From the NCBI GenBank assembly GCA_964536075.1, contig CAZHWO010000018.1, positions 1 to 16,779 of the forward strand: a DNA stretch of 16,779 nt. Reading direction: 5' to 3'. Shown piece by piece: positions 1 to 7,271 of the stretch. The notes under the pieces are model-generated. The model was given only the letters and a program-made list of their open reading frames with translations. It did no database searches and was not told the origin of the DNA. The translations under genes were made by a program, and so were the position numbers. Source of the DNA: JAAZHK01 sp964536075 (GTDB lineage: Bacteria > Bacillota_I > Bacilli_A > RF39 > UBA660). The stretch's first letter is position 1, and the number at the start of each line of letters is the position of its first letter.

Positions 1-1
1 A

Positions 2-307
2 AAAATGCAAGGCATTTCCTTAGAATTATACTATCAATTTACTAAAACAACGGCTGAAGATTTAAGAAAACAGATGGAAGAGGAAGCAAAAAAACATATT
101 ACTTTTCGGCTAATGTTGGAAGAAATAAAAAAGTTAGAAAAGATTGAAGTATCGACTGAAGAACTGGATAATGAAGTTAAATTATTAATGGACAAGTATC
201 ATATGGAAAAAGAGCAATTGTTAACGGCTTTTGGTGGTATGGATATGATTTCTTATGACTTAGAGATTCGTAAAATTATTGAATTATTAAAAGAATATAA
301 TAAATAG
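2..307 (+). CDS. tig: Trigger factor, C-terminal fragment (5' end outside the window)
   Basis: This is the last ~101 residues of trigger factor, the ribosome-associated chaperone and peptidyl-prolyl isomerase. The reading frame is open to the left edge, so the gene is cut by the window and the ATG at 5 is internal. The visible part is the helical C-terminal chaperone domain: it begins MQGISLELYYQF, continues with a TTAEDLRKQMEEEA helix typical of the family, and then has the VSTEELDNEVKLL helix followed by a basic/acidic helical tail. The N-terminal ribosome-binding and FKBP domains are not visible. A Rho-independent terminator follows at once, so this is the end of its transcript. The downstream lon gene matches the tig-(clpX)-lon order known from Bacillus. 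Family assignment is firm; only the extent is limited by the window. Confidence 0.9.
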   Translation, partial: KMQGISLELYYQFTKTTAEDLRKQMEEEAKKHITFRLMLEEIKKLEKIEVSTEELDNEVKLLMDKYHMEKEQLLTAFGGMDMISYDLEIRKIIELLKEYNK

Positions 308-312
308 GGTGT

Positions 313-341
313 AAAGTAAGCGGAAATGCTTGCTTTTTCTT
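313..341 (+). terminator. Rho-independent terminator after tig
   Basis: An 8-bp stem (AAGTAAGC at 314-321 with GCTTGCTT at 328-335, one G-T pair) encloses a 6-nt loop and is followed by a T-rich run. Confidence 0.75.
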
Positions 342-368
342 TACAAAATTAGACAAATAATTTATAAT
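340..368 (+). promoter_or_regulatory. Sigma-A promoter for the exported protein gene at 394
   Basis: TTTACA (340-345) and TATAAT (363-368) are separated by exactly 17 nt. The -35 box starts inside the T-run of the tig terminator. The predicted transcript start lies about 19 nt before the ATG, giving a very short leader. Confidence 0.7.
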
Positions 369-393
369 ATCCTTAGAATAGGTGTGATAGGGT

Positions 394-945
394 ATGCGAA
401 AAAGTTATATTATCCCTAAGATATTATTCTTTTTAGGAATAACTTTAATAAGTTCAGGCCTATCTTTTGCCTCTTTTAAAGAAATCATTTTAAATGCGGA
501 TGGTAAGAATTATGTTTATACTGGTATCTTAGATGTATCCCATGCTGAAACTTATGGTCCGTTAATTAATCCTGTTAATGATGATGAAAAAATAAGTAGT
601 GATCCCTATCATTTTGCAGTTACTAATGCTGGACAGATTAATGCTTATTATGAAATAACGCTTTCTGATTATGAAGAGGAAATTAAGGTTTGTGGTTGTG
701 AGCAAAAACTATTACCTAAAGAATTTATTAATTATAAGTTATATCGTGGTAATCAATTGATTATAAGTGGGACTTTAGATCAATTAAAAAATGGTGTTTT
801 ATATCAAGGGATTATTTATACGGGGAGCAGTAATAAAGAAATCTTTACCTTGATTCTTAATTATAGTTCAAAAATTACGGATAAGTATAATGGCTACCAT
901 TATCACGGTAAGGTGAATGTTGTTATGAAGGATATTTATAAGTAA
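394..945 (+). CDS. Small exported beta-rich protein of unknown function (possibly TasA/CalY-like)
   Basis: A 183-aa protein I do not recognise with certainty. Residues 1-27 form a classic export signal: a basic start (MRKSYIIPK), a hydrophobic core and a SGLSFAS cleavage-type region. The mature part is predicted beta-rich, with alternating hydrophobic strands such as FAVTNAGQINAYYEITL and IFTLILNYSS. It also has one CGC pair near residues 95-97 and a YHYH stretch near the C terminus. A short signal followed by a 'V-N-x-G' beta sandwich is reminiscent of the TasA/camelysin (CalY) group of biofilm fibre and surface proteins, but no diagnostic motif proves it. It stands alone between two terminators with its own promoter. 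The ATG at 394 follows AGGTG (380-384). It sits in the slot occupied by clpX/lonB in Bacillus but is unrelated to either. Confidence 0.65.
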   Translation: MRKSYIIPKILFFLGITLISSGLSFASFKEIILNADGKNYVYTGILDVSHAETYGPLINPVNDDEKISSDPYHFAVTNAGQINAYYEITLSDYEEEIKVCGCEQKLLPKEFINYKLYRGNQLIISGTLDQLKNGVLYQGIIYTGSSNKEIFTLILNYSSKITDKYNGYHYHGKVNVVMKDIYK

Positions 946-965
946 TTTTCTGTCCATAAAGTTAC

Positions 966-993
966 AAAAAAGCGAGTTTTACCTTGCTTTTTT
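966..993 (+). terminator. Rho-independent terminator between the exported protein gene and lon
   Basis: An 11-bp stem (AAAAAAGCGAG 966-976 with CTTGCTTTTTT 983-993, one G-T pair) with a 6-nt loop; the T-run is part of the 3' arm. Confidence 0.75.
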
Positions 994-1011
994 AGTTATT
1001 TAAGTTATAAT
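984..1011 (+). promoter_or_regulatory. Candidate lon promoter
   Basis: A perfect TATAAT lies at 1006-1011. The best -35 is TTGCTT (984-989, spacer 16), which is weak and lies inside the upstream terminator. No CIRCE or CtsR-type heat-shock operator is visible between here and the lon start. Confidence 0.4.
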
Positions 1012-1045
1012 AAAAAGCATACGTTTTGTGCTGGGAGGTAAAGAT

Positions 1046-3373
1046 ATGGTTAAAACTAATTTACCAGTTTTAGTTATTAAAGATATTGTTCTTTTCCCTT
1101 CTAGCGAAATACGTCTTGAGTTTGATAAGATCGAAGAAAAAAGACTTATCTCTTTGGCTGAAGCTTACTATGATGGACATATCTTGGTAGTTAATCCGAC
1201 GGATTTATTAGAAGAAGATCCCGATATAAGTGAACTTCCTCGAATTGGCGTTATTGGTCATATTAAGTTAAAAATGGATATGCCCAATGGCCGAACGAGA
1301 GTTATTGTTGAAGGGATTAGCCGAACGACGGCTTTTAATTATAGCAAAGAAGAAGATATATTTGAAGCCGTTATTGGTAATGTTGATTATGAACCATTAG
1401 ATCCGAAAGAAGAATTAGCGTATATCAGAAGTCTAGTTAAACAGTTAGAAGTATATGTTAATGAAGTCCCTTATATGAGTAATAGTGTTTTATCACAAGT
1501 AGCAGGTATTGCTAATATTTCTAAAGTAACGGATATTGTGGCCTTATATTTACCAGTTGATATTAAAAGAAAGATAGCATATATTAATGAACTTAATCCT
1601 ACTAACCGCTTAAAGATGTTATTAGATGATATTAATAATGAATTAGAAATAATGAAACTGGAAAGAAAAATTGAAACAGAAGTAGCGCACCAGTTAGAGG
1701 ATAGTCAAAAACAATTTGTTTTACGGGAGAAAATAAGGGTTATTAAAGAAGAACTTGGTGAAGCTAATGATAAAGATGAGGAAGTAGAGAAATTAAGAAA
1801 TAAGATTATATCTTTAAAATGCCCACATAAAATTAAAAAACGATTAGAGTTAGAATTACATCGTTATGAAACAACTTCTCAAGCCTCTCCAGAATTATCA
1901 ATTATTAGAAATTATATTGATTGGTTATTAAGTCTTCCGTGGAGTAACTATTCCAAGGATAATAACGATTTAAGCAAGATTAAAGAAATACTAGATAGTT
2001 CCCATAATGGTTTGGAAACGGTAAAAACACGTATTTTGGAATATATCGCTGTCAAGCAAAAAACGGCTAACTTAAGGAGTCCGATTATTTGTTTAGTTGG
2101 TCCGCCAGGAGTCGGGAAAACATCTTTAGCCAAAAGTATTGCCTTAAGTTTAAATCGTAAATGGACCAAGATATCTGTTGGCGGTATCAATGATGAGGCG
2201 GAGATTGTCGGTCATCGTCGCAGTTATATTGGGGCAGCACCGGGAAAAGTTATTCAAGGAATGAAAAAAGCCGGAACGACTAATCCCGTCTTTATTATTG
2301 ATGAGATTGATAAAATGACTAAGGATATTAAGGGGGACCCCGCTTCTAGTTTATTAGAAGTCTTAGATCCAGAACAAAACAAATTCTTTGCTGATCATTA
2401 TATTGAAGAAGAATTTGACTTATCTAAAGTTATGTTTATTGCTACTGCTAACTATCTTAACCAGATTCCGCCCGAATTAAGGGATCGTTTAGAGATTATT
2501 GAACTTTCTTCCTATACCGAATACGAGAAAAAAGACATCGCGATCAATCATCTAGTTAAAAAGATAACGAAAGAGCACGGTTTAAGTAATAATCAGGTTT
2601 TGTTTGATGAAGAAGCGATTATGTTAGTTATTCGTAATTATACCAAAGAAGCCGGGGTCAGGGAATTGGAAAGATTATTAGCGACGGTCATTAGGAAAAT
2701 TGTCAAGGAGATAATGGAAACCAAGAAAAACAAAAAATATCTTATTCAGAAAGAAGATATTGTTAAATATTTGGGAAATTATAAATATAATTATTTGACT
2801 AATATTATTGATGAATATGTGGGTATTGTCAATGCGATGGCTTATACTCCTTTTGGAGGGGAAATTTTCCCGATTGAGACAGTTACTTATCAAGGCAAAG
2901 GGAATATAAATGTAACGGGATCTTTAGGAGATGTTATTAAAGAATCAATTAGTATTTCCTTAAGCTATATTAAAAATAATAAAGCTTTGTGGGAGATAGA
3001 TGACAAAATATTTGATCAGGATTTCCATATTCATATGCCCGAAGGTGCCACTCCTAAAGATGGTCCCAGTGCCGGGATAGCTATTACTACAGCACTTATA
3101 TCACTATTAACAAAGCAAAAGGTTAAAGCCGATATATCCATGACGGGGGAAATTACTTTACAAGGTCGGATATTGCCAATTGGGGGATTAAAAGAAAAAT
3201 TAATTGCTGCTCATCGTAGTGGAATTAAAAAAGTCTTTATTCCTAAAGATAATAACAAAGACTTAGAAGAGGTAAATATGTTCATTAAACAAGATATGAA
3301 TATTATTTTAGTTGATAATTATCAGGAAATATATCATGAACTTTTTAAGGGAGGAGAAAATGATGAGTACTAA
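1046..3373 (+). CDS. lon: ATP-dependent protease LonA
   Basis: A 775-aa, full-length LonA, the soluble homohexameric ATP-dependent protease that degrades damaged and some regulatory proteins. The domains appear in order. The N-terminal substrate-binding domain (LPVLVIKDIVLFP at the start) and a helical linker come first. The AAA+ module has Walker A GPPGVGKT (352-359) and Walker B FIIDEID (416-422). The C-terminal Ser-Lys protease domain has Ser675 in DGPSAG and Lys718 in GGLKEK; the 43-residue spacing equals that of the E. coli dyad (679/722). I chose ATG 1046 because GGGAGGT (1033-1039) lies 6 nt upstream of it; the GTG at 1028 would put the RBS inside the gene. The 3' end overlaps the next gene by 14 nt, implying translational coupling. 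In Bacillus subtilis lonA also lies near tig and upstream of spoVID-ysxE-valS. Confidence 0.96.
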   Translation: MVKTNLPVLVIKDIVLFPSSEIRLEFDKIEEKRLISLAEAYYDGHILVVNPTDLLEEDPDISELPRIGVIGHIKLKMDMPNGRTRVIVEGISRTTAFNYSKEEDIFEAVIGNVDYEPLDPKEELAYIRSLVKQLEVYVNEVPYMSNSVLSQVAGIANISKVTDIVALYLPVDIKRKIAYINELNPTNRLKMLLDDINNELEIMKLERKIETEVAHQLEDSQKQFVLREKIRVIKEELGEANDKDEEVEKLRNKIISLKCPHKIKKRLELELHRYETTSQASPELSIIRNYIDWLLSLPWSNYSKDNNDLSKIKEILDSSHNGLETVKTRILEYIAVKQKTANLRSPIICLVGPPGVGKTSLAKSIALSLNRKWTKISVGGINDEAEIVGHRRSYIGAAPGKVIQGMKKAGTTNPVFIIDEIDKMTKDIKGDPASSLLEVLDPEQNKFFADHYIEEEFDLSKVMFIATANYLNQIPPELRDRLEIIELSSYTEYEKKDIAINHLVKKITKEHGLSNNQVLFDEEAIMLVIRNYTKEAGVRELERLLATVIRKIVKEIMETKKNKKYLIQKEDIVKYLGNYKYNYLTNIIDEYVGIVNAMAYTPFGGEIFPIETVTYQGKGNINVTGSLGDVIKESISISLSYIKNNKALWEIDDKIFDQDFHIHMPEGATPKDGPSAGIAITTALISLLTKQKVKADISMTGEITLQGRILPIGGLKEKLIAAHRSGIKKVFIPKDNNKDLEEVNMFIKQDMNIILVDNYQEIYHELFKGGENDEY

Positions 3374-4106
3374 TATTAATATGACCGATTTTGATTATTA
3401 TTTAGTAAAATATCAACTAGCCACTTTAAGGGCGGAACAATTAATTGATATATATAATAATCCCGATCTGTATCAATCTTTTTTAAGAAAAGTGCAAGCT
3501 GTTAGTGAGGTTTATCATGATGAATTTTCTTTTCTTAATCAGGAAATTGCAGATAAACAATTTGATTTTATTACAGCTAATCGCGAAAAGTATACCGATC
3601 CGGCTACAAGAAAAGTCGAAAATGCTTTTCTTTGGCATCTAAATAAAGGTTTAAGGAATTTTAATCAAGAAGCTTACTTGGTAGATGAAGCTGTTATCAG
3701 AACGGGTAATAATAGTCGGAAATATTATTATCCAGAAAAAGATTTATTGTATTTAGTTACTATGGATTTGGAGTATCTCCAACAGCTACATACAGATGAT
3801 TTAGAGGATTTATTATGTAATCATGACTTTATTGGTACTGTTAATCTTATGCTTAAACGAACACCTAATATTTTTTTAGATCAAGATTTTAATATATTAG
3901 TTAAGACTTTAGTAGTAATTGGAAAATCACTATCAATGCACCCTTCAATAGGTGAAATAGTTAATAAACATTTTTATAAAAAGTTAGTTAGGCATACGCA
4001 TAAAAATATGGATAGTTTTTTTAATGCGCATAATGAAGAGGTAACTCAATTAGTTAAACAACATTTACATAAAAACAATAAACCGATTCCATCAAGTCTT
4101 GGTTAA
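3360..4106 (+). CDS. Hypothetical helical protein, translationally coupled to lon
   Basis: A 248-aa protein I do not recognise. It is cytosolic by appearance: no signal peptide, no membrane segment, one Cys. It is rich in amphipathic helix-forming stretches (DYYLVKYQLATLRAEQLIDIY near the N terminus) and has a basic, His-rich end (HTHKNMDSFFNAHNEEVTQLVKQHLHK). No enzyme motif, HTH or P-loop can be seen. The start is ATG 3360 (or 3363), after AAGGGAGGAG at 3347-3356, so the gene begins inside the last 14 nt of lon. An upstream in-frame ATG at 3312 is ignored because it lacks an RBS and lies deep in lon. A strong terminator follows. In Bacillus the position after lonA is held by the GTPase EngB (YsxC), which this is not. 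A role linked to Lon (adaptor or substrate) or to sporulation is only a guess from position. Confidence 0.75.
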   Translation: MMSTNINMTDFDYYLVKYQLATLRAEQLIDIYNNPDLYQSFLRKVQAVSEVYHDEFSFLNQEIADKQFDFITANREKYTDPATRKVENAFLWHLNKGLRNFNQEAYLVDEAVIRTGNNSRKYYYPEKDLLYLVTMDLEYLQQLHTDDLEDLLCNHDFIGTVNLMLKRTPNIFLDQDFNILVKTLVVIGKSLSMHPSIGEIVNKHFYKKLVRHTHKNMDSFFNAHNEEVTQLVKQHLHKNNKPIPSSLG

Positions 4107-4108
4107 TT

Positions 4109-4139
4109 AAAAAATAATGCTTGAAGCATTATTTTTTTT
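4109..4139 (+). terminator. Rho-independent terminator of the lon operon
   Basis: A perfect 13-bp stem, AAAAAATAATGCT (4109-4121) with AGCATTATTTTTT (4125-4137), has a 3-nt loop and its T-tract is in the 3' arm. It separates the lon pair from the spoVID-like operon. Confidence 0.8.
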
Positions 4140-4188
4140 GTAATAAGTACGCTATTTTATCATATAGTTAATTGAAAAGAGGGATATG

Positions 4189-4830
4189 ATGAAACAAACC
4201 ATACCATTTGTTAAAGAACTGCATTTTAAAACAATGATTAGTGAAGTTACAAGTATTTCTTTGGAGCATACCTTAGACTTTGATAATGATAAAAATATTG
4301 TTGGAGATTTTTTACTTGGGGGAACATATAAAGTTACCGAAACAAGCATTGTAGAAGAAAATTTTGATGAAAAAATACCCGTTTTAATAACCATTGACAA
4401 TCGTTATGATATTACCAATGCCAAGATTATTATTGATGATTTTTATTATGAGCTATTAAATAGTAATACCCTTAAGTTAAATATAGAATTATGTATAGAG
4501 GGATTAGAAAAAAGAGAAATATTAGAAGAGGAGGATAATAATATGAAAAGCGATTTAGAGAAAGAGGAAGCCGTTTTAAAGGAAGAATTACGTTTTGATA
4601 ATGATGATGTTAATGCGGCCACGGAAAAAATTGATTCTTTATTTGCTAATTTATCAGATAATGATGAATCATTTGCAACCTATTCAGTTTATATAATGCG
4701 TGCAGGAGATACGATTGAAGAGATATTAAATAAATATAAACTTACTTTAGAAGATCTAAAAAATTATAATGATTTAGAAAATATGCAAGTTGGTTCAAAA
4801 ATAATCATTCCTAGTCATAATAATGAATGA
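4189..4830 (+). CDS. spoVID: SpoVID-like spore coat morphogenetic protein with C-terminal LysM
   Basis: A 213-aa protein read as a compact SpoVID, the protein needed for the coat to encase the forespore surface. Residues ~1-105 are beta-strand rich (KELHFKTMISEVTSISLEHTLDF ... GDFLLGGTYKVTET) and resemble the N-terminal domain of SpoVID. An acidic linker follows (EEEDNNMKSDLEKEEAVLKEE). A LysM domain occupies ~165-210 (YSVYIMRAGDTIEEILNKYKLTLEDL ... MQVGSKIIIP). Bacillus SpoVID is much longer (~575 aa), so the middle spacer is largely missing here. The identification rests on domain order plus context: it overlaps the YsxE-like gene by 8 nt, upstream of T-box/valS, exactly the Bacillus arrangement. 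AGAGGG (4178-4183) favours ATG 4189 over ATG 4186. A weak sigma-E-like -10 (CATATAGT 4161-4168) lies upstream, but no convincing -35 was found. Confidence 0.8.
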   Translation: MKQTIPFVKELHFKTMISEVTSISLEHTLDFDNDKNIVGDFLLGGTYKVTETSIVEENFDEKIPVLITIDNRYDITNAKIIIDDFYYELLNSNTLKLNIELCIEGLEKREILEEEDNNMKSDLEKEEAVLKEELRFDNDDVNAATEKIDSLFANLSDNDESFATYSVYIMRAGDTIEEILNKYKLTLEDLKNYNDLENMQVGSKIIIPSHNNE

Positions 4831-5731
4831 AACACGTGAAATTTTAAAAAAATATGCCCTTGATCCATATCGTTATATTATTAAAAATAATGTAAGAATA
4901 GTTGATACGGATAAAGGGCGTTTTGTCTTAAAAAGAAGAAAAGAACCAGACAGCATCAATATTTATCGTTATTTGTTATCAAGAGATTTTCATAATATTT
5001 TAGAGGAATATAATAATGATCGTGATGATTATTATATAACGCCCTATATTGATAATATTGAGACACCTGATGAACAAAAAGCTGATGATTTAGCTTTATT
5101 AATGGGTATTTTACATGCTAAAACCGTTTTTTATAAAGAGATTGATTTAGATAAAATTAAAGAAATCTATGAGAGTTTAACATTAAAAATTAATAGTACT
5201 AAATACTATTATCAGACCCTAGAAGATATCATTATTAATGATATTTATATGGCCCCAAGCTGTTATCTTTTGATTAGAAATATTTCCTTAATCTATAATT
5301 CTTTAAACTATGCTTTACAAGAATTAGAAGAGTGGTATGACATTATTTCCGAAAGAAAAAGAGAAAGAGTTGTCGTAGTTCATAATAATTTGTTAACCGA
5401 ACATCTTTTACAGGGCGATAATGATTATTTAATTAGTTGGGATAAAGCTAAATTAGATTCGCCTATCTATGATTTTTATTATTTTTTTATGAATAATGAT
5501 TATACTTATGATTATTTAACCCTCTTTGAGTTATATGAGAGTAAATTTCCGTTAATGATAGAAGAAAAAAAATTATTATATGTCTTACTATCTATTCCCG
5601 AGAGAATAAGTATTACTTATAATATTTTTAAAGATACCAAAGTTATTTATCATTTAATATATCGGTTACAAAAAGGTAGTGAAATAATTTCAAAGCATTA
5701 TGCGAAAAATGAACCAAAACCAAAACAGTAA
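4823..5731 (+). CDS. ysxE: YsxE/CotS-family spore coat protein (degenerate kinase fold)
   Basis: A 302-aa member of the CotS/YsxE group: spore coat proteins with an aminoglycoside-phosphotransferase-like kinase fold. The N-lobe includes the strand pair NNVRIVDTDKGRFVLKRRK. The C-lobe has the catalytic-loop equivalent VVVVHNNLLTEHLL with His187-Asn188-Asn189 and the metal-binding equivalent LISWDKAKLDSPIYDF with Asp207. The loop's catalytic Asp is replaced by Asn, so it is probably a pseudokinase. The ATG at 4823 overlaps the spoVID-like stop (ATGAATGA, 8 nt) and has no strong RBS of its own, so expression should be coupled. This pair in this order is the hallmark of the Bacillus spoVID-ysxE-valS locus. 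No terminator is evident after it. The C-terminal tail is basic (KHYAKNEPKPKQ). Confidence 0.82.
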   Translation: MNETREILKKYALDPYRYIIKNNVRIVDTDKGRFVLKRRKEPDSINIYRYLLSRDFHNILEEYNNDRDDYYITPYIDNIETPDEQKADDLALLMGILHAKTVFYKEIDLDKIKEIYESLTLKINSTKYYYQTLEDIIINDIYMAPSCYLLIRNISLIYNSLNYALQELEEWYDIISERKRERVVVVHNNLLTEHLLQGDNDYLISWDKAKLDSPIYDFYYFFMNNDYTYDYLTLFELYESKFPLMIEEKKLLYVLLSIPERISITYNIFKDTKVIYHLIYRLQKGSEIISKHYAKNEPKPKQ

Positions 5732-5908
5732 TTGGAGAAAAAGGATAATTGCGTTAATCTTTAAGGTAATAAAACAGGTTAATAAAGCTTGATAGAGAAT
5801 TATAACATAAGAAGAATAAATCCAAAATAAAAACCAAAAACTACCACGATGTCTAGTCTTACAATTCTCACATTTACAAAAGAAACCGTGTTTTCCCTTA
5901 AAGTTCAT
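5690..5908 (-). CDS. Small membrane protein with N-terminal Cys cluster
   Basis: A possible 72-aa protein. It starts MNFKGKHGFFCKCENCKTRHRG, giving a Cys11-x-Cys13-x-x-Cys16 cluster plus His that could bind a metal. Two strongly hydrophobic segments follow (about 25-48 and 50-70). I do not recognise the family. Its start is well formed: on the minus strand TATAAT (5921-5926) and AGGTGA lie just upstream of the ATG, the same compact layout seen for several genes in this window. It is convergent with the ysxE-like gene and overlaps its last 42 nt, which weakens the case. It fills the 266-bp gap between that gene and the deacetylase, where nothing else is seen. It could also be a fortuitous ORF. 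Confidence 0.45.
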   Translation of the reverse strand: MNFKGKHGFFCKCENCKTRHRGSFWFLFWIYSSYVIILYQALLTCFITLKINAIILFLQLLFWFWFIFRIML

Positions 5909-5975
5909 TTTGCTTCACCTATTATAGTCTATGTTAATTTAGTAATAAGTTATATAAAAATAATTATATTTGGGT

Positions 5976-5981
5976 TATAAT
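5976..5981 (+). promoter_or_regulatory. -10 element for the PASTA-deacetylase gene
   Basis: TATAAT lies 16 nt before the ATG; no good -35 (best TATAAA at 5953-5958, 17-nt spacer). AGGTGAG (5988-5994) sits between it and the start. The predicted leader is only about 10 nt. Confidence 0.4.
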
Positions 5982-5997
5982 AATAATAGGTGAGAAT

Positions 5998-7239
5998 ATG
6001 ACAAAGCGGAAATTAAAGAAAAAAAGCGGAAATAAACTATTGATATTAATTGCTATTTTTGGTCTTGTTATGATCTTTTCTTTAAAGGGCTGGCTAAGTA
6101 ATGCTACAACATTACCTAATTTAGATAAGATGACGATCAAAGAAATAACCAATTTGGCTAAAGAGCAGAAGTTAACTTTAAAAATTGATTATCAGTATAG
6201 TAATGAGATTCCTAAAGATAAAATTATTAGTCAAAATATTAAAGTAGGGACAAAAATAATAGCTGGAGATATTTTAGAGCTGGTTATCTCTAAAGGAAAG
6301 ATTCCTGCTGATTATTATCAGGTGAATAAAATTAATGAGTTAGGTCGGATACCAATTATGATGTATCACCATATTATGAATGTTGAAAGTAAATATACCG
6401 GTGGTAATATTGATAAGGATGGTTATAATCGTACTAGTACAGCTTTTAAAGCCGATTTAGAGAATTATTATCGTTTAGGCTATGAAATGATTAGCTTAAT
6501 TGATTATGTTAAGGGAAATATTAATACCGCTTTTGGTAAAAGCCCAATCATTTTAACTTTTGATGATGGCAATAGCGACAACATTAAAGTATCAGGATTA
6601 GATAAAGATGGGAATATTATTATTGATCCTGATTCAGCGATTGGTATTTTAGAAGCTTTCAAAAAGGAACATCCTGATACAGTGGTAACAGCTACTTTCT
6701 TTGTTAATGAGGAACTTTTTCATCAAAGTAAATATAATGATAAAATATTAAACTGGTTAATTGATCATGGTTATGATGTTGGTAATCACAGTTTAACGCA
6801 TCCCGATTTTTCAAAAACAACGGCTCTGGAAACGGAAAAAGAAATAGGGGGATTATATAACTTATTAGATAAATATATAAAAGGTAAATATATTAATGTG
6901 GTAGCGTTACCTTATGGTTCGCCCTATAAAGAAAGTCATGATAATTTTAAGCATATACTAAGTAGTAACTATGATGATACCACTTATGAAACAATAGCAA
7001 CTTTAAGAGTTGGTTGGGAAGCTGATTATTCCCCTTTTAGTACCGATTTTAATGCTAAATTTATTAAAAGAATTAGAGCTTATGATAATAATGGTAAAGA
7101 TTTTGATATAAAAATGTCATTAGAAAAGATTAACGATACAAGGTATATATCAGATGGAGATAAGAAGACGATTGTGATACCAAGTTCTTTAAAAAGTCAA
7201 CTTGACAGTAAAATAGATTTAGAAGTCATTGAATATTAA
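5998..7239 (+). CDS. Membrane-anchored PASTA-domain polysaccharide deacetylase (CE4)
   Basis: A 413-aa cell-envelope enzyme of the NodB-homology (carbohydrate esterase 4) family, which removes N-acetyl groups from peptidoglycan or other surface glycans. A basic N-terminus (MTKRKLKKKSGNK) and one membrane segment (~14-30) place the rest outside the cell. One PASTA domain follows (~37-99: LPNLDKMTIKEITNLAKEQKL ... GDILELVISKG). The catalytic domain then runs from ~115 (IPIMMYHHI). It carries the metal/catalytic motifs TFDDG (187-191) and HSLTH (264-268), and an ALPYGSP motif (303-309). An insert rich in Asp/Ile (DKDGNIIIDPDS) lies between the first two motifs. PASTA domains usually occur in PrkC-type kinases and PBPs and bind peptidoglycan/muropeptides, so the likely substrate is peptidoglycan. 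AGGTGAG precedes the ATG. It sits between spore genes and valS, but a sporulation role is unproven. Confidence 0.85.
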   Translation: MTKRKLKKKSGNKLLILIAIFGLVMIFSLKGWLSNATTLPNLDKMTIKEITNLAKEQKLTLKIDYQYSNEIPKDKIISQNIKVGTKIIAGDILELVISKGKIPADYYQVNKINELGRIPIMMYHHIMNVESKYTGGNIDKDGYNRTSTAFKADLENYYRLGYEMISLIDYVKGNINTAFGKSPIILTFDDGNSDNIKVSGLDKDGNIIIDPDSAIGILEAFKKEHPDTVVTATFFVNEELFHQSKYNDKILNWLIDHGYDVGNHSLTHPDFSKTTALETEKEIGGLYNLLDKYIKGKYINVVALPYGSPYKESHDNFKHILSSNYDDTTYETIATLRVGWEADYSPFSTDFNAKFIKRIRAYDNNGKDFDIKMSLEKINDTRYISDGDKKTIVIPSSLKSQLDSKIDLEVIEY

Positions 7240-7256
7240 AAATAAAATGTTATAAT
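7229..7256 (+). promoter_or_regulatory. Promoter of the pseudopilin gene
   Basis: TTGAAT (7229-7234) and TATAAT (7251-7256) have a 16-nt spacer. The -35 overlaps the end of the deacetylase gene. The ATG is 16 nt after the -10, so the leader is about 9 nt. Confidence 0.5.
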
Positions 7257-7271
7257 GATAGTGGTGATAGA

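Noticed and set aside
1028..1045. GTG start for lon six codons upstream
   Set aside because: It would place the strong GGGAGGT ribosome binding site inside the gene; ATG 1046 has correct spacing.
1948..2190. Minus-strand ORF inside lon
   Set aside because: It lies wholly within the conserved AAA+ region of lon and has no RBS or recognisable product.
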